Shown here: in pieces, positions 32,556 to 44,451 of the stretch
Numbering within the stretch: position 1 is the stretch's first letter
Layout: every line of letters starts with the position of its first letter
Assembly: GCA_015680685.1 (NCBI GenBank)
Contig: MNCI01013830.1
Coordinates: 646,222 to 710,221, forward strand
Source of the DNA: Gnetum montanum
Taxonomy: Eukaryota; Streptophyta; Gnetopsida; Gnetales; Gnetaceae
Direction: 5' to 3'
DNA length: 64,000 nucleotides
Program-made: the position numbers and the translations under genes
The notes under the pieces: model-generated
What the model was told of the DNA's origin: nothing
Databases searched by the model: none
What the model saw: only the letters and a program-made list of their open reading frames with translations

Positions 32556-32900
32556 TAGCTCTCTCTAATCTTCACTACCAAACTTGAAATGAAAGATGAT
32601 GAAATCTTAAGCAATCTAACCCTCCTTTTATAGGTGCCTAAATGTTTAACTTCCCTCCAAGTGTCTCCAACCAAGCTTCCTTCTTTTTAGGCATTCAAAC
32701 CATTTGTCATAATCCTCACCAAGTGGTGGATTAGTCACCCTCTCCACTTGTCAAACTTGTAAAATTCCACTTGTTTCACTTGTAGGCTTCCACTTGCCCC
32801 ATTTGAAGGAAAGATAATGTTTCAAATATAAATAAAGCATAATTACTAGTAATATTTACATAATACTATGTACATATGTTATTTTTGTGTAATGACATCT

Positions 32901-33910
32901 TCAAGATGTATGCAATTGTCCCAAATAATGTTTTATATGCAAAACATTATATGGAAATTGCAATTCTATGCCATCCAAGGTTGATAATTTGTAAGTATCC
33001 TCTGATAATTGCTTTGTAATTTGAAAGGGACCAGTCCATGTCGGTGTAAACTTATTTGGTTTCTTCATATTGCATAATAGGACAAGGTCTCCTATCTTGA
33101 AATTCCTTTTCAAATATTTCCTATCAAACCATCTTTTGACTTGAGAGGTGTTTTGTAACAAATTATCCCTTTCTTTATCTACTTCAGCTTCTCTTTTAAT
33201 AAGAAAAGTCATAAAACTTCTATCTTTATCAGTCTTTTCACTATATCTTTGTACAAATTCAGAAGCTGAGCTTATAATCTTGTTCGTAATTCTAGCGGGC
33301 AAACCATAGACTAAGTTATATGGTGATGTCCCAATAGATTTCTTGAATCTGATTCGATCTGACCATAACGCGGATTGTAGATAATCGATCCAATTTCCTG
33401 GATTCCCATCCATCGATTTCTTGATATAAGCGATAAGCTTCTTATTAGTGGATTCCGCTAAACATTTCCTTGAGGATAATAATTTGATGAGGAAAATAAG
33501 AAAATGGATTTTGCAGATTCCCATCTGATAAATTCTTTGGATTTGAAGGTGGGTCGATTGTCTGACACTAACACTTCGGGTAGACTGAATCTACTTAGAA
33601 TGTGGTCTTCTAAAAACTTAATCACATCTGATGCTGAACTTCCTCTTAGAGCCTTTGCTTCAGATCATTTAGTAAAATAATCAGTAGCTATGAGAATAAA
33701 CTTGTGTCCAGCTCTTGAAGGAGTAGTTGTACCAATAAAATCCAAACCCCATTGCTGAAATGGTCTATCCGCAACTACTGGTTTTAAAGGGGCTCTAGCC
33801 CTTTTAATCTTGGGCCCATGAACTTGACATTTATAGCATTTTTGAATCTTAAAACTAATGTCTTGATACATGGAAGGCCAGTAATATCCGTATCGAAGTA
33901 TATGTTGCAT
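32901..33910 (-). pseudogene. Element C integrase
   Basis: The minus-strand frame 33665-33910 contains the end of the zinc-binding module (CYKCQVHGPKI) and the core WGLDFIGTTT ... ILIATDYFTK with the first catalytic Asp. A stop follows, then SEAKAL ... VLVSDNRPTF with the second Asp near 33580. After a frame change the C-terminal part (32901-33524) has the AESTNKKLI helix with the catalytic Glu, then SIGTSPYNLVYG and RNFKIGDLVLL ... WTGPF. The last block is the usual GPF/Y region. The N-terminus extends into the assembly gap. Two lesions (stop and frameshift) make this copy inactive unless they are sequencing errors. Confidence 0.85.
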
Positions 33911-33916
33911 AGTTGA

Positions 33917-34333
33917 NNNNNNNNNNNNNNNNNNNNNNNNNNNNNNNNNNNNNNNNNNNNNNNNNNNNNNNNNNNNNNNNNNNNNNNNNNNNNNNNNNNN
34001 NNNNNNNNNNNNNNNNNNNNNNNNNNNNNNNNNNNNNNNNNNNNNNNNNNNNNNNNNNNNNNNNNNNNNNNNNNNNNNNNNNNNNNNNNNNNNNNNNNNN
34101 NNNNNNNNNNNNNNNNNNNNNNNNNNNNNNNNNNNNNNNNNNNNNNNNNNNNNNNNNNNNNNNNNNNNNNNNNNNNNNNNNNNNNNNNNNNNNNNNNNNN
34201 NNNNNNNNNNNNNNNNNNNNNNNNNNNNNNNNNNNNNNNNNNNNNNNNNNNNNNNNNNNNNNNNNNNNNNNNNNNNNNNNNNNNNNNNNNNNNNNNNNNN
34301 NNNNNNNNNNNNNNNNNNNNNNNNNNNNNNNNN
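33917..34333. other. Assembly gap (417 N)
   Basis: A run of N lies in the pol of C, between the end of the RT-linked RNase H and the integrase zinc-binding module. Coding frames on the two sides are not the same, so the gap length is probably nominal. Any protein read through it is an artefact. Confidence 0.95.
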
Positions 34334-35420
34334 TAATTTAACTCTGAACCTTTCAACTGATACCCAAAGAATCCAATTGGTTCATCTTGACCTTCACTAT
34401 CCTTCTGTGTAAGAGCAGCAGCAATAGAATCATTTGAAGCAAAAGAGTATAACCAAAAATCTTCTTTAAGTCTAGGCTTTACCAAATATGAAGCCTCTTG
34501 TATAGCCTTTTTGATTTCTAATAACTCTTTCTCTGACTCTAGTGTTTTCTCTACTTGGACGTCCTTTTTAAACATATGCATCAAAGGCTTGGTAATTTCA
34601 GTAAACCCGAGGATGAACTTCTTCACAAAGTTTATCTTTCCAAAGAAAGATCTAAGAGATTTCTTACTCGAGGGATGCTCAATATTCTGGACTGCTTGAA
34701 TTCGAGAATTGTCTATGGCAATCCCTTCTTGACATATCACATGGCCTAATATACTTCCAGATTTAACCCCGAAGATACAGTTCTTAGGATTTAATGAAAT
34801 ACCGAACTCACGGCATCTGTCGAAAACTTGCTGAAGATGATCGATATGATCTTCTTTCTTCTTTGAAAATACTGTAATATCATCCAAATAAACCACCACT
34901 AATTTTCCTAATAAATCCTTAAATGCTAAATCCATTGCACTTTGAAAAGTGGCTCCGGCATTTGACAATCCGAATGGCATTCTTTGGTAAGAGAAAGTTC
35001 CCCACTTAGTGATAAATGATGTTTTGTATCTATCATTCTTATCTACCACGATTTGATTATATCCTGAGAAACCATCTAGGAAAGAATATACTTGGCAACC
35101 TGAGACTTTAATAAGCATCTCATCAATTCTCGGACGTGGATACTTATCATTCTTTGAAGCATCATTTAGATTTCTAAATTGTACACAGAGTCTTATATCA
35201 CCATTTTTCTTTCTTACTGGAACAAGATTAGCAAGCCATGTCGAATATCGTACTAGATATATGATTTGAGCTTGCAACAACTTCTTGATTTCGGCTTCCA
35301 TAGCTGGTTCAAATGATGGATTAAACTTCCTTTGTTTTTCCTTGACTGTTTTGCAACCTTCCATTAAAGGAATCTTATGTGTCATCACATCTTGCCGAAA
35401 AGCTTTAAGATCATCATAAG
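34334..35420 (-). pseudogene. Element C reverse transcriptase and start of RNase H
   Basis: The minus strand encodes a well-preserved gypsy RT in one open frame: MTHKIPLMEGCKTVKEKQR at its start, LVPVRKKNGDIRLCVQFRNL, YPRPRIDEM, then SFLDGFSGYNQI with the first catalytic Asp, FGLSNAGATFQ, and LVVVYLDDITVFS with the catalytic Asp pair (about 34865-34905). The connection segment LRSFFGKINFVKKFI follows. The gypsy RNase H begins near 34450 (FWLYSFASNDSIAAAL, where the usual D-A-S reads A-S-N) and runs into the gap. This domain appears intact up to the gap. Confidence 0.88.
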
Positions 35421-35789
35421 ACCAAGCAAAATTGTCCAAATTATTTCTTAGACATGTTAACAAATCTTGCTTGAAATTTGAATCTCTTTCCTTTGTAACA
35501 TTTAACATCTTCGGCGCATTGTCTAATCCAAAATTCACTGCCACGAAATCTTGAATACTTGTGTTTTTTATGTCTTTTTCAGTAGGTAAATTTTTCTTGA
35601 ACTCATGTTCTAAATCAATCATCCTCTTTAGAATGAAATTAGCTTTTGAATTTGAAGACGTTTCGTATATTACTTGACCCTCAAATTCTTGTTTATTTTT
35701 CATAAATCTTAGTACTTGATCATCATCTTTAAATACTTGTAAATGCCTTATATTATCTGGTATGGATGGCTGATGTTCTTCCTCAATCA

Positions 35790-36285
35790 TGACATCTTTG
35801 TAACCTTCTAATATTTGCATATCCAATGTTGAAGCTGCTTTTTCCAAATAGTCTACCATAAGATTCTCAGCTCTATTTACATGCTTTATTTGGCAATATT
35901 GAAACTGGTCTAACATCTTACAAGAAAGTTGCTTATAAGGTCTTAGGAATGAACTCTTTACAACATAGTTACCTTTCACTTGTTCACAGACTAATCTTGA
36001 GTCTCCTTTAATAGTGATTTCTTTGATCATTTTGTCTAGAGCTATTCTCATACCAATGTTGTTAGTACAAGGAAAAGATAGATGAATCACCTTGAGAATT
36101 TCAGGTGTACCATTCTTGAATATAACTATTCCAACTCCTACACCTTTTGAATTACATGAACCGTCAAAGTATAACTCCCATTTATCTTCTTGCTTTGATT
36201 GTTCTTTTTCAGGACTATAACTTTCTTGGAGTGTACAAATTTTGTTTTCAACACCTCCTTTTTCTACTATTTTACTTCTTCCATT
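35790..36285 (-). pseudogene. Element C upstream RNase H (archaeal-type) domain
   Basis: Between protease and RT the minus strand encodes an RNase H fold: WELYFDGSCNSKGVGVGIV with the first catalytic Asp (36120-36181), LSFPCTNN, IKGDSRLVCEQVKG with the third acidic residue, and HVNRAENLMVDYLEKAAS with the last Asp (about 35830-35890). The CTNN block runs directly into IGMRIALDK, so the helix that normally carries the catalytic Glu (AEYEAL) is missing by a deletion of about nine residues. The domain is in frame with RT. In Ogre/Retand such an additional RNase H follows the native one; here it precedes the RT. Confidence 0.75.
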
Positions 36286-36453
36286 TTAAGTAATGTTATC
36301 TATCATCATAGGTTCACTATAGATGTATATCTTATTTGGTTCTCCTTTCCAAGGTAACCACATGTGAGAATAATCTGTTGATATATAACCAGATAAATTC
36401 TTGCTCCAACTTCTACTCAATAAGAGGCTATGTGAATCTGATATATCTGCCAC

Positions 36454-36954
36454 TTAAATAGTTACTCTACTTCTAACACGAGGTTCAGAAGCAATTTCCA
36501 ATAGGACATTTGGCAATTGACCCACAATCTTAACTTTACTCTTATCCACTTGAACAATCTTTTTGTTTGATTTTTCTGGGATTAAACCAAGTTTCTTACA
36601 AATAGTTAATGGCATTATAGTAGACGTGGCTCCAGAATCAATCAAACAATTGTGCAAATATTTATCCTTTAATTTCATTGTCAAAAGAAAAGGAGGAGCT
36701 TCCTTATCATGTGAAGTCTTTAATTTCTCATCATTGTTAGACACATAACTTAACTCTGATTCTCTAACTCTCCTTTTACCTTTAATGAACTCTAAAGCCT
36801 TTCTTTGCTGATCCCCTATTTGAAGAAATTGATAAAAGCTAATATTTGCTTTGACATGTTTAAGGTCTTCAATCAAATCATATTCTCCATCACCAATGAA
36901 TCTTGATCTCTTTATCCATTTGTTGAAAGACTGATTTGGAGTGCTTTGCTCCAC
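36454..36954 (-). pseudogene. Element C aspartic protease
   Basis: The minus-strand frame of 167 codons has a charged linker followed by CLIDSGATSTIMPLTICKKL (about 36590-36650), the D-S-G-A active site and flap region of retropepsins, then VKIVGQLPNVLLEIA. It ends at a stop at 36454, beyond which the same frame continues with VADISDSHSLLLSRSW, so the stop interrupts the polyprotein. The catalytic Asp is intact. Confidence 0.85.
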
Positions 36955-38311
36955 TTGATTGTCTTTACCTTTGTTCTTATCTCTTCTATTTGGCTCAAAA
37001 GCTTTTCTCTTATTAGATGGATCAGTAATAACATTTGGAGGTCTAGAAGTAGTTAGTCTATCCTTTGATTGGAGGTTATATCCATTTTACTCATTGTTAT
37101 TACATTCCTCATCTGATGAGATATCTTCTTCAGAACTTGATAGAGAAGAAGTATCACTAGATCCACTGCTTGAAGATTTACTTGCATAGTGGACACTTGA
37201 TAACTCATTATCAAATTCAATATCAAGAAAGTTAGAAGTAATAAGATCACTTTCATCTTCATCTTCTACTAACTTAGTGTCTTGATGCTTATGCTTTCTA
37301 TTTTTCTTTTCTTCCTTGATATTAACTCTTGCCAATGCTTTTTCAAGCTTTGTTAGACATATCTCTCATTAATTGTCCTTTTTCAGATCCCACTCTTTCA
37401 TGTTCCTGCTCTTTCTTAACGTGAGATGGACCCGGTAAAGCTTTAAATTGAGTAAAATCTTGCATAGGAATTATAACTTTTTCTTCTCTTTTTGGAATTG
37501 TGATATTTTCTTCAGGATTCAAGTTTAACTATTTTTCTAACTGTATAGCTTCACTAAAGTAGTCGTTTAGTGTAGTTAAGTTTGGAGTTCTCCTTAACCA
37601 AATTGAAATGTTGGGGTTGATAGCCTTAAGGTAAGTTTCCTTAAGCATTTCTTCTGAAGGCTTATATTGTCTTTGAAAGAGTCCACAGATTCATTGAAAC
37701 TTGATGTTAAAATCTCTAATTGACTCTTTAACTCCTTGCTTAGCTTGCATTAGCCCACAGTATAGTTGTTGTTGATCTAACTGATTACCAAACTGGGCTA
37801 AGAAAAGATTCTTCATGTCATCCCAACTTGTAATACTATTACTTGGTAAGTTTGAATACCAAATCTGAGCCATATCCTTTAGATTTGATACAAACAACCT
37901 ACAAGCTTGATCTTGATATTGGATATTTGCATGAGCTAAAGCTAACTCAAACATGTGAATATATTCTTCAGCTAAATAAGCTTTCCCAGGAATAAAAGGC
38001 TCAGGCAAATATTTGTAAACTACCTTAGGAATATCATTGTAGTCTTGAAATCCTAATGGTGTAACTCCTTGCCAAGGATTTGCCATCTTATTCCTTTGAA
38101 ACGTTGAACTCTTAGACTTTCTAGATCTTCTCTTATGAATTGATAAACCAGATATAATGGGTGATCTTCTTGATCTTCTAGTTTTCACTCCACTACTTGT
38201 TCCCAATTCAGAAAATTTCTTTTGTTCTTCTTCTAATGAAGAATCAGTCTTAGAATCTAGAATATCTTGTGAAACTTTGAAACTTTCCAAACTATGAAAT
38301 TTCTTGGTCAT
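36955..38311 (-). pseudogene. gag: Element C gag
   Basis: The frame starts at ATG 38309-38311 with MTKKFHSLESFKVSQD and is open for 207 codons. A basic N-terminal part is followed by the retrotransposon gag core: YIHMFELALAHANIQYQDQA, CRLFVSNLKDMAQIWYSNLP and SWDDMKNLFLAQF ... GVKESIRDFNIKFQ. A stop at about 37690 and another near 37088 interrupt it. The C-terminal part (37087-37335) has a striking Ser/Glu/Asp-rich stretch (SSSSGSSDTSSLSSSEED). I do not see a CCHC zinc knuckle. The adjacent primer site and LTR fix the start. Confidence 0.8.
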
Positions 38312-38405
38312 GAACTGAAAATAGTATCTAATTTCATAAGTCTTACAAATAATTCTTGATGTACTAAAAGTATAAGGCTTATGAACCTAGAGGCTTAATT
38401 TTCAG

Positions 38406-38422
38406 CCCTCCTTCTAGTGCCA
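38406..38422 (-). promoter_or_regulatory. Element C primer binding site (unassigned tRNA)
   Basis: On the minus strand TGGCACTAGAAGGAGGG begins 7 bases after the 5' LTR end. It has the TGG start required to pair with a tRNA CCA end. The identical 17-mer lies 9 bases after the LTR of element H (49012-49028). I cannot assign the tRNA. Confidence 0.6.
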
Positions 38423-38429
38423 AAAGAAC

Positions 38430-41422
38430 TGTTGGTGACCGTTTGGGACGCGACCGCCAATGAGTGTCCTCGAACAAGATTTAGGTGCCTACTGGTCTCT
38501 GGCAACACCAAGGCCCAGATACCTCCAAATAACTCAGTAGTTAATGTGAGTATGTGTGTGTGCTGTTGCGACATGCGGTTGTATGAAATGTGACAATTTC
38601 GTTGTGTGTGAACTACAAATGACTTACTTTAAAGAGATTTAACCAACTTTGTCCAGTACTATGAGTTATTGAAAGTTTCCTATTTTGTTCAACTACCTAA
38701 TCTACGCAGTCCTTATAATACCTGCTTGTAACAAGTAAAATTTTGCAAAAACATTTGAGCATAACTCCGCAAATCTACTCCTAATTTTCCCCAGAGAAAG
38801 AAGTAGGTCCACAAGAAAACTAGAAATAGAGCAAGATTCAATGGAAATAGACAGAAAAGAAAAGAAAGCAGATTTGTGTGGACCTCAAATATTTAAACAA
38901 GGTAAAATGACACGAGTAAACACTTCGCAATAAAGCTATCCCAAATTCAATATCTACGAATTGTTCAAACTTCCAAGGCTCAAACAAGCAATATCTTCAA
39001 GACAATCCTACTATGCTACCAAAAATTGCTGCGTAAACTACCACGTACGAGACTCCATTTTGACTAGATAATAGATGTCAACGATTGCATTCAAACAGAA
39101 CCTTTAAAAGACTTGACAATTTCTGATTGAAATACCACGGGAATTCACTTTAAAGATAAAAAGAAGCTATTCTGGTCCCATCAAAATACCAAAGATTTTC
39201 TGAACCCTCTCGACTACTGAATTGTTCAACGGCGTGACTACAAACAGAGGCTCTCTTACAACAATCCCAATAGCAGTTCCCACACGTTGCACAATAACGA
39301 AATTTACTACTAAAATGCTCTTAAGGCTTTTAAACACAAGTGCTTCTATGGCAAAATTTTAATAGAAATTTCTATCGGGCAACAAGAACAATAAGAGCAA
39401 TCTAAAAATCCCAAAATTACTTGCCAAGGATGATACTATCTAAACCACTAGCTAAGCAATTTAAACAAAACAAAAAATGAAATGCATAACTCACAGGACC
39501 ATGACAAAGAGGCTGAAATCTTTATTCTAGCAAGCCATCTTTCAAGAAATCTCCTTTACAAATCTTCTTTGCTCCCAAGTGTGAGAAGTGAATTCCTTCT
39601 TGTGTGATGATATGAGACCTTCCAAAAGTCCCAATGTGATGATGATGATAAGTGATGATCCTCTCCCTTAACCCCTGAAGCCTTTTTATAGGGTTCCAAG
39701 GTAGGTAGGGAAGTTACAATTTCAAAATATCCCACCTAACTTCTCTCCCAAGTCACTTAGCCAACCAATTAGAAAATTACTTACCCAACAAGTTAGGTGG
39801 TTACTTGCCCAACAAGTTAGGTAAGTTACAACAATTTTGGGTGGTTTTTAGCTACAAAAAAAGATGGGGAAGTTGACAAGTGGCCTTGGTTATTAAAGTA
39901 TAATCTAAACAAAATACATAGGGATACAAGCTATAGTACTCCATACATGTTTATCCCTTTGATTTTACTTCTTCCAAATGAGATGTCAAGTCTTTTGAAT
40001 GATGTATAAGGAAGTTACAATTTTCAAATATCCAAAAATATCTTCAATAACATCTCTCATAACTTTCCTCTCAAGTAACCTGACTAACCAATTAGAAGAT
40101 TACTTTCCCAACAAGCTAGGAGAAAGTTACATAGTTATGAAGAGAAAATCTGCAACTGACAATTGTTTACATCATACATGATACAAGAATTTGGCCTTTG
40201 CATATAATTTAAATACCTAGGTAAGTATCCAGCATTTCAATAATTATTTTTGCGGCTATGTTTCATTTGTTAGAAATATAATTATTTGTAAAATTAACCT
40301 TATGAAATAGTAAATACGCTATCTTTGGGGGAGGGTAAATATTTTTCAAGTATTAATGTTTTCCAACGTGGTTAACCGCGTTACTTTGCTTCCTCTGTGC
40401 GTGCTCCTTCCTTCTGCGATTTGCGTTGCTTCCTCCTCCGGACTGCTCCGTCCGTTATTTTCCCTGCCACCGCTCTGCATCGGATTGGCCCAAGGTCACG
40501 ATTGCCGCTGTCGATTTTTGGCTGACATCGCCAAAACCCTGCCGCTGCTTTGCTGCAGCCATCCCCGCGTCTCCCGCATCTACCATGGTTGTGTCATCTA
40601 TTGAACCCCAAAACATGATTGCAGTTCGAACAGCTTTTTCGTGGAGCTTGGCATCAGTTACTCATATCAACGGTGCAATAAATTGAATTTGAGAACCCCC
40701 TGCAATGGTGTCTTGCCCCTATTCATGGGCAGCATCCAAGTTCGGCACATCTGTATTTTATTTGGTAGTTTTTTGCTGGTAATCATCCCGGATTGCAGGC
40801 ATAGGCGTGGGCGTAGCAACCGACTGCATTCTGACCCTGTTTGATTCATCCGTTGTACTCTTTGGCCAGGAGATTAAGTTCATTGCAGAAACAGAATAAA
40901 GAAACCCTTCGCGGCAAGTGTTTGACAAAATTTTAAGTGGAATATGAAGGGATTTCTGGCATTTTCTTGGCAACATTTTAGCAGCAAGCATCACTGCGTT
41001 TTTATTGCCATTGATACTACGTTTTTCTCTTGGTGTTTTAATCCTGTTTCTGACAGTATTCAGTAACTGTTTCTTCCAACATAGAGTTCATTTCCTCTAT
41101 TCTTTGGCTTTCATAATTCAGAAAACTTTCATCATTCTTGAAAAATCTTGGTTTACCAAAAGAACCACATCATTTTTGAATATTATTTATCCTTGATATA
41201 TTTGTGGTCAGGCCCTGTATATTCCCTGTTTGCCACCGTTACTGAGCCAATCTAAGTTTGTAATGTGCTGAAATATCACATTCTTTGCCCAATGTAAGGT
41301 AAAAATCAAATATGTATTTATCATCATAAAACTCATCCGAATCTTAAACACCTATTTCATTTTTATTCTTCTTAAGCAAACTGAAACTCCTGCTCCATGT
41401 AGTGGCTGAAAATGTGCCAACA
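38430..41422 (-). repeat. Element C 5' LTR (right copy)
   Basis: This is the complete 2993-base copy, from TGTTGGTGACCG to TGTGCCAACA. It includes the block missing at 29224, the TATA box (39680-39693, minus), and the GC-rich U3 segment with the 43-codon ORF at 40455-40586. R/U5 is the part to the left of about 39650. Confidence 0.9.
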
Positions 41423-43656
41423 CTATCATGCATATGAATTTATTATTAGTCTCAAACTAAAGTACCAATGCTAGAGGTACCACCTAAGACTTACCTCTAA
41501 TGTTTGATAAACATCAAATAAAATAATTAATGGTATATGAATCACCCTCTTGTGTAGGATGCGATCTATAGTAAAAACCATACTAATGTATTCGAACAAG
41601 GGTAAATACTACTCATTTCCAAGAAGTCCATCTTTGACTAGCTACTCAACTCAGTGTTAGAGCTTAACAAATAACATCCATATGAACATCCAAATAAAGA
41701 AAACCAAATGTTAATGTTGGAGAGATACAAACAACATCCAACACATCCAAATGATCTAAAAGTTTCATTGTTAACATTAAACCAAAACCAACATCTCAAG
41801 ATATTTCAAGTTTAACTAACTATGCCAAATAAAATTAAAATATGTTAAAACATGAAAAAATAAGCTTCAATAGCAAAAAGGAATGAAGAATAAAAAAATT
41901 AGGATATCACAACCTCAACACAACTCTTGGTGGTTTACCATAACTTGTGGTATTCAGAAAAATACCATTGATAGAAGCTACAATGAAAACATTCAATCAT
42001 CACTTAATCACAAACTAACCATGATCATTGATGAATAGACCATGACCCAACCATAATCTATGATTGATAAAAATTTTAAAAAATGGCTCAAGTTGGCTAA
42101 AATGGTGAAGGAAATTTTATCATGACCTCATCATAATCCCTTGTGGATAAAGTACAACCCCACCACAACTCATGATTAACATGAAAACTTATCAAATGAT
42201 GTGGAATAGTGAAAATAAAAAGGAAGGCTTTGTCAAAACCTCATCACAACTTGTACCTAATAGACCATGATAAGATCATAACTCATGTTGATGTAGGATT
42301 TCAAGAAATAGAGACCAAAATTGCAAAAAATGGCTAAAGTATTAATCAAAACCTCATCATGACTCATAGTGATGGACCATGACTTGTGATTAACCAACCT
42401 ATAGTCAACACTAGTAGTATTACCAAAACTCATGGTTTTGGCTTGGAAAATAACAAAGTAAATAAATAATATAAAAAGACTAGAAAAAAAAATAGCAATC
42501 AACAAGGAATACTAAGAAAATAAAGTACAAAGCCCAAAAAGCATAAACAACTCAAAGATTGCCAAAAAAGATATCAATGAGATAAAAACATTATAAAGGA
42601 TTCAACCCCTCAGAGAATTTATTGAACACTCATAAAATGAAAAATATTTAGAATCTTAAAAATATATCTAAAACCCAATAGAATCTAAGCTAAAATGAAC
42701 ATAATAGAATCATAACATGAATTAAATGTGTAACACCCATATCCAAAACAATTGATAAGATAAATCTTGTAAAGCCATTTATTCTTAAAATTAGCAAAAA
42801 GACAAAATTATAATAGAGAGTAACAATGAATTTGAGCATAAAATTAAGTAATACTAAGCATTCAAAGTAAGACCCTAACCCCAATAGAAATTCATATAGA
42901 TTCAAGGAAATTAAATAATCTCAAACCCATGGTGAAAGTGCACAAAACTATGAATAGATACAAACAAAAAAAGGTGCAAAGATTATGCACTTAGAAGATC
43001 AAAGCACAAACCCATAAGTAATACACAAACTCAACTATGCTCTCTCTTCAAACTACATATGCAAACTAGTAAAGCTCCACATAGCACTATATGAATTTAA
43101 TCAAACAACACTTCCACATCTAAAAAAATGGATGCCAAAGTGCCTTGTTAAATGGAATGTGGAATTTTTATAAAAATTATTCTAAAAAACCCATTATAAA
43201 AAACTAACAATGTTTCTACAAACTAAAATATAATAAAGGTAATCTACCATGAAAATTCTCATGTAATGTATATAACCTTCCACAAAGCCAAAAATTATAC
43301 CAAATTTATGAAATAAAAGAAACAATACATACAATGTAAATTAATTTTTTATTAAAATAAAATATAATGTTCACACATAAAAAATAGCCATAGCATCACA
43401 TATACATGTCATGCCTATTATCTCCATGAAAATTTGTCAAACTCATCCACTAGGTTAGGGCACATAATTTAAAAAGAATAATATATAATTAAAATAATGC
43501 ATAATACTAAAATATACATAAACATAAAATATAAACCTAGATAATCTACTAACTAATAAGCATATCCAAAGCATGGTACTAAGACCAAAACATAGATAAG
43601 CACAAGCACATTGATAAATATACTAATCATGACATCCAAAAATATGGATTATTATA
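41423..43656 (-). mobile_element. Element A 5' LTR, remainder
   Basis: This stretch continues element A across C. From about 42235 to its end it is homologous to 7205-8605. Between 41905 and 42440 about five degenerate modules of roughly 110 bases each contain the pair ACCTCATCACAACTCATGG / GACCATGACTTGTGG; the left copy has fewer. The right edge is set by where homology with the left copy stops (ATTATA at 43651-43656). No gene is seen. Confidence 0.5.
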
Positions 43657-43661
43657 TTAAT

Positions 43662-44451
43662 AAAGTTAAATATTAATTAAAAAAAATATTTGAGATGTCA
43701 GACCTAGGCTTGTTCAGTTTTGTTAATTTCAAAATTTATCATTCATTGAACAATACAAGGATAATGCAAAGAAAGTCTATTGTAGATTTGTTGAAGGAAT
43801 ATTATATGATGGACTATAAGACAAGATCAACATTGATAAATTCAAGTAGTACACCAAATTTTAATGATTTTGAGGCCATTGTTAATCACATGGTGTATCA
43901 AAGTTGATATATTTGAGTAATATAAGGCCAGATATTTTATATTCAATTAATTTATTATTAACATTTAATCAAAAACTGATAAATATATAGTTATATCTAG
44001 TAGTTGGTATATTAATATCCCTTAAAGGCATGATTGATTATGAAGTAAATTTTAATTAATCTTCAAAATTTGATTTTACAAGATACACTAATGTAATCTA
44101 TAATGGTTATGTTGCTTTATGGTGTTTTACCACTGGTTTTCTAAACAAGAATAGTGGAATGATCTTAACAAGAATAGTGGCTACATCAATTGTTTAGAGA
44201 ACTTAAGAAGAGCATTTCCTTGGTAATTACAATCTTCTTTGATAATCAAATTACAATCACATTAATCAAATATCCTATGTTTCATGAAAGAATGAAGCAC
44301 ATTAAGATTGTTGTGCATGATAGTTAACATGTCTTTATTGAATAATTTATTTTTTCAATCTACATGAAGATACAAGATTAACTTGCTCATGGTTTTACCA
44401 AACCATTAAGTGTTAAGAATTTTAGGAATCTATGACTAAATTGATGGAGGG
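43662..44451 (+). pseudogene. Ty1/copia RT-RNase H fossil (J)
   Basis: The frame at 43695-43907 reads FEMSDLGLFSFVNFKIY ... DLLKEYYMMDYKTRSTLI, the C-terminal RT block of copia elements (F-x-M-x-DLG ... LLK-x-F-x-M-x-(D/N)CK-x-x-x-TP). RLIYLSNIRPDILYSINL follows, equal to the S-L-x-YL-x-x-TRPD-I-x-x-x-V block, and the RNase H start GFTRYTN...GYVALWCFTTGF lies near 44068-44150. GATGGAGGG then TGTTAAAGATATTC at 44443-44465 looks like polypurine tract plus LTR start. The upstream copia pol is not found; element A inserted just before it. Confidence 0.75.

Larger units (their letters stand above)
29010..41422 (-). mobile_element. Element C: Tat-like Ty3/gypsy retrotransposon
   Basis: C is bounded by long direct LTRs (29010-31830 and 38430-41422) and flanked by a 5-bp duplication CTATC (29005-29009 and 41423-41427). 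It sits in the 5' LTR of A. The minus-strand interior encodes gag, aspartic protease, an RNase H domain, RT, a second RNase H cut by an assembly gap, integrase and an extra 3' ORF. The two LTRs are nearly identical apart from a missing block at the N at 29224, so this is the youngest large insertion in the window. A few in-frame stops are present. The combination of two RNase H regions and RT type resembles the Tat group, but the upstream position of one RNase H is unlike Ogre/Retand. Confidence 0.9.

Noticed and set aside
33913-34341. Plus-strand frame of unknown residues
   Set aside because: It consists of the N gap only.
33784-36090. A 768-codon minus-strand protein spanning the N gap
   Set aside because: The right part is real RT, but the residues left of the gap are integrase sequence read in the wrong frame. 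The gap length is probably nominal, so the joined protein is an artefact.
41905-42440. Possible CRISPR-like or satellite array
   Set aside because: Units are degenerate, few and about 110 bases long, inside a retrotransposon LTR of a plant; there are no uniform spacers.
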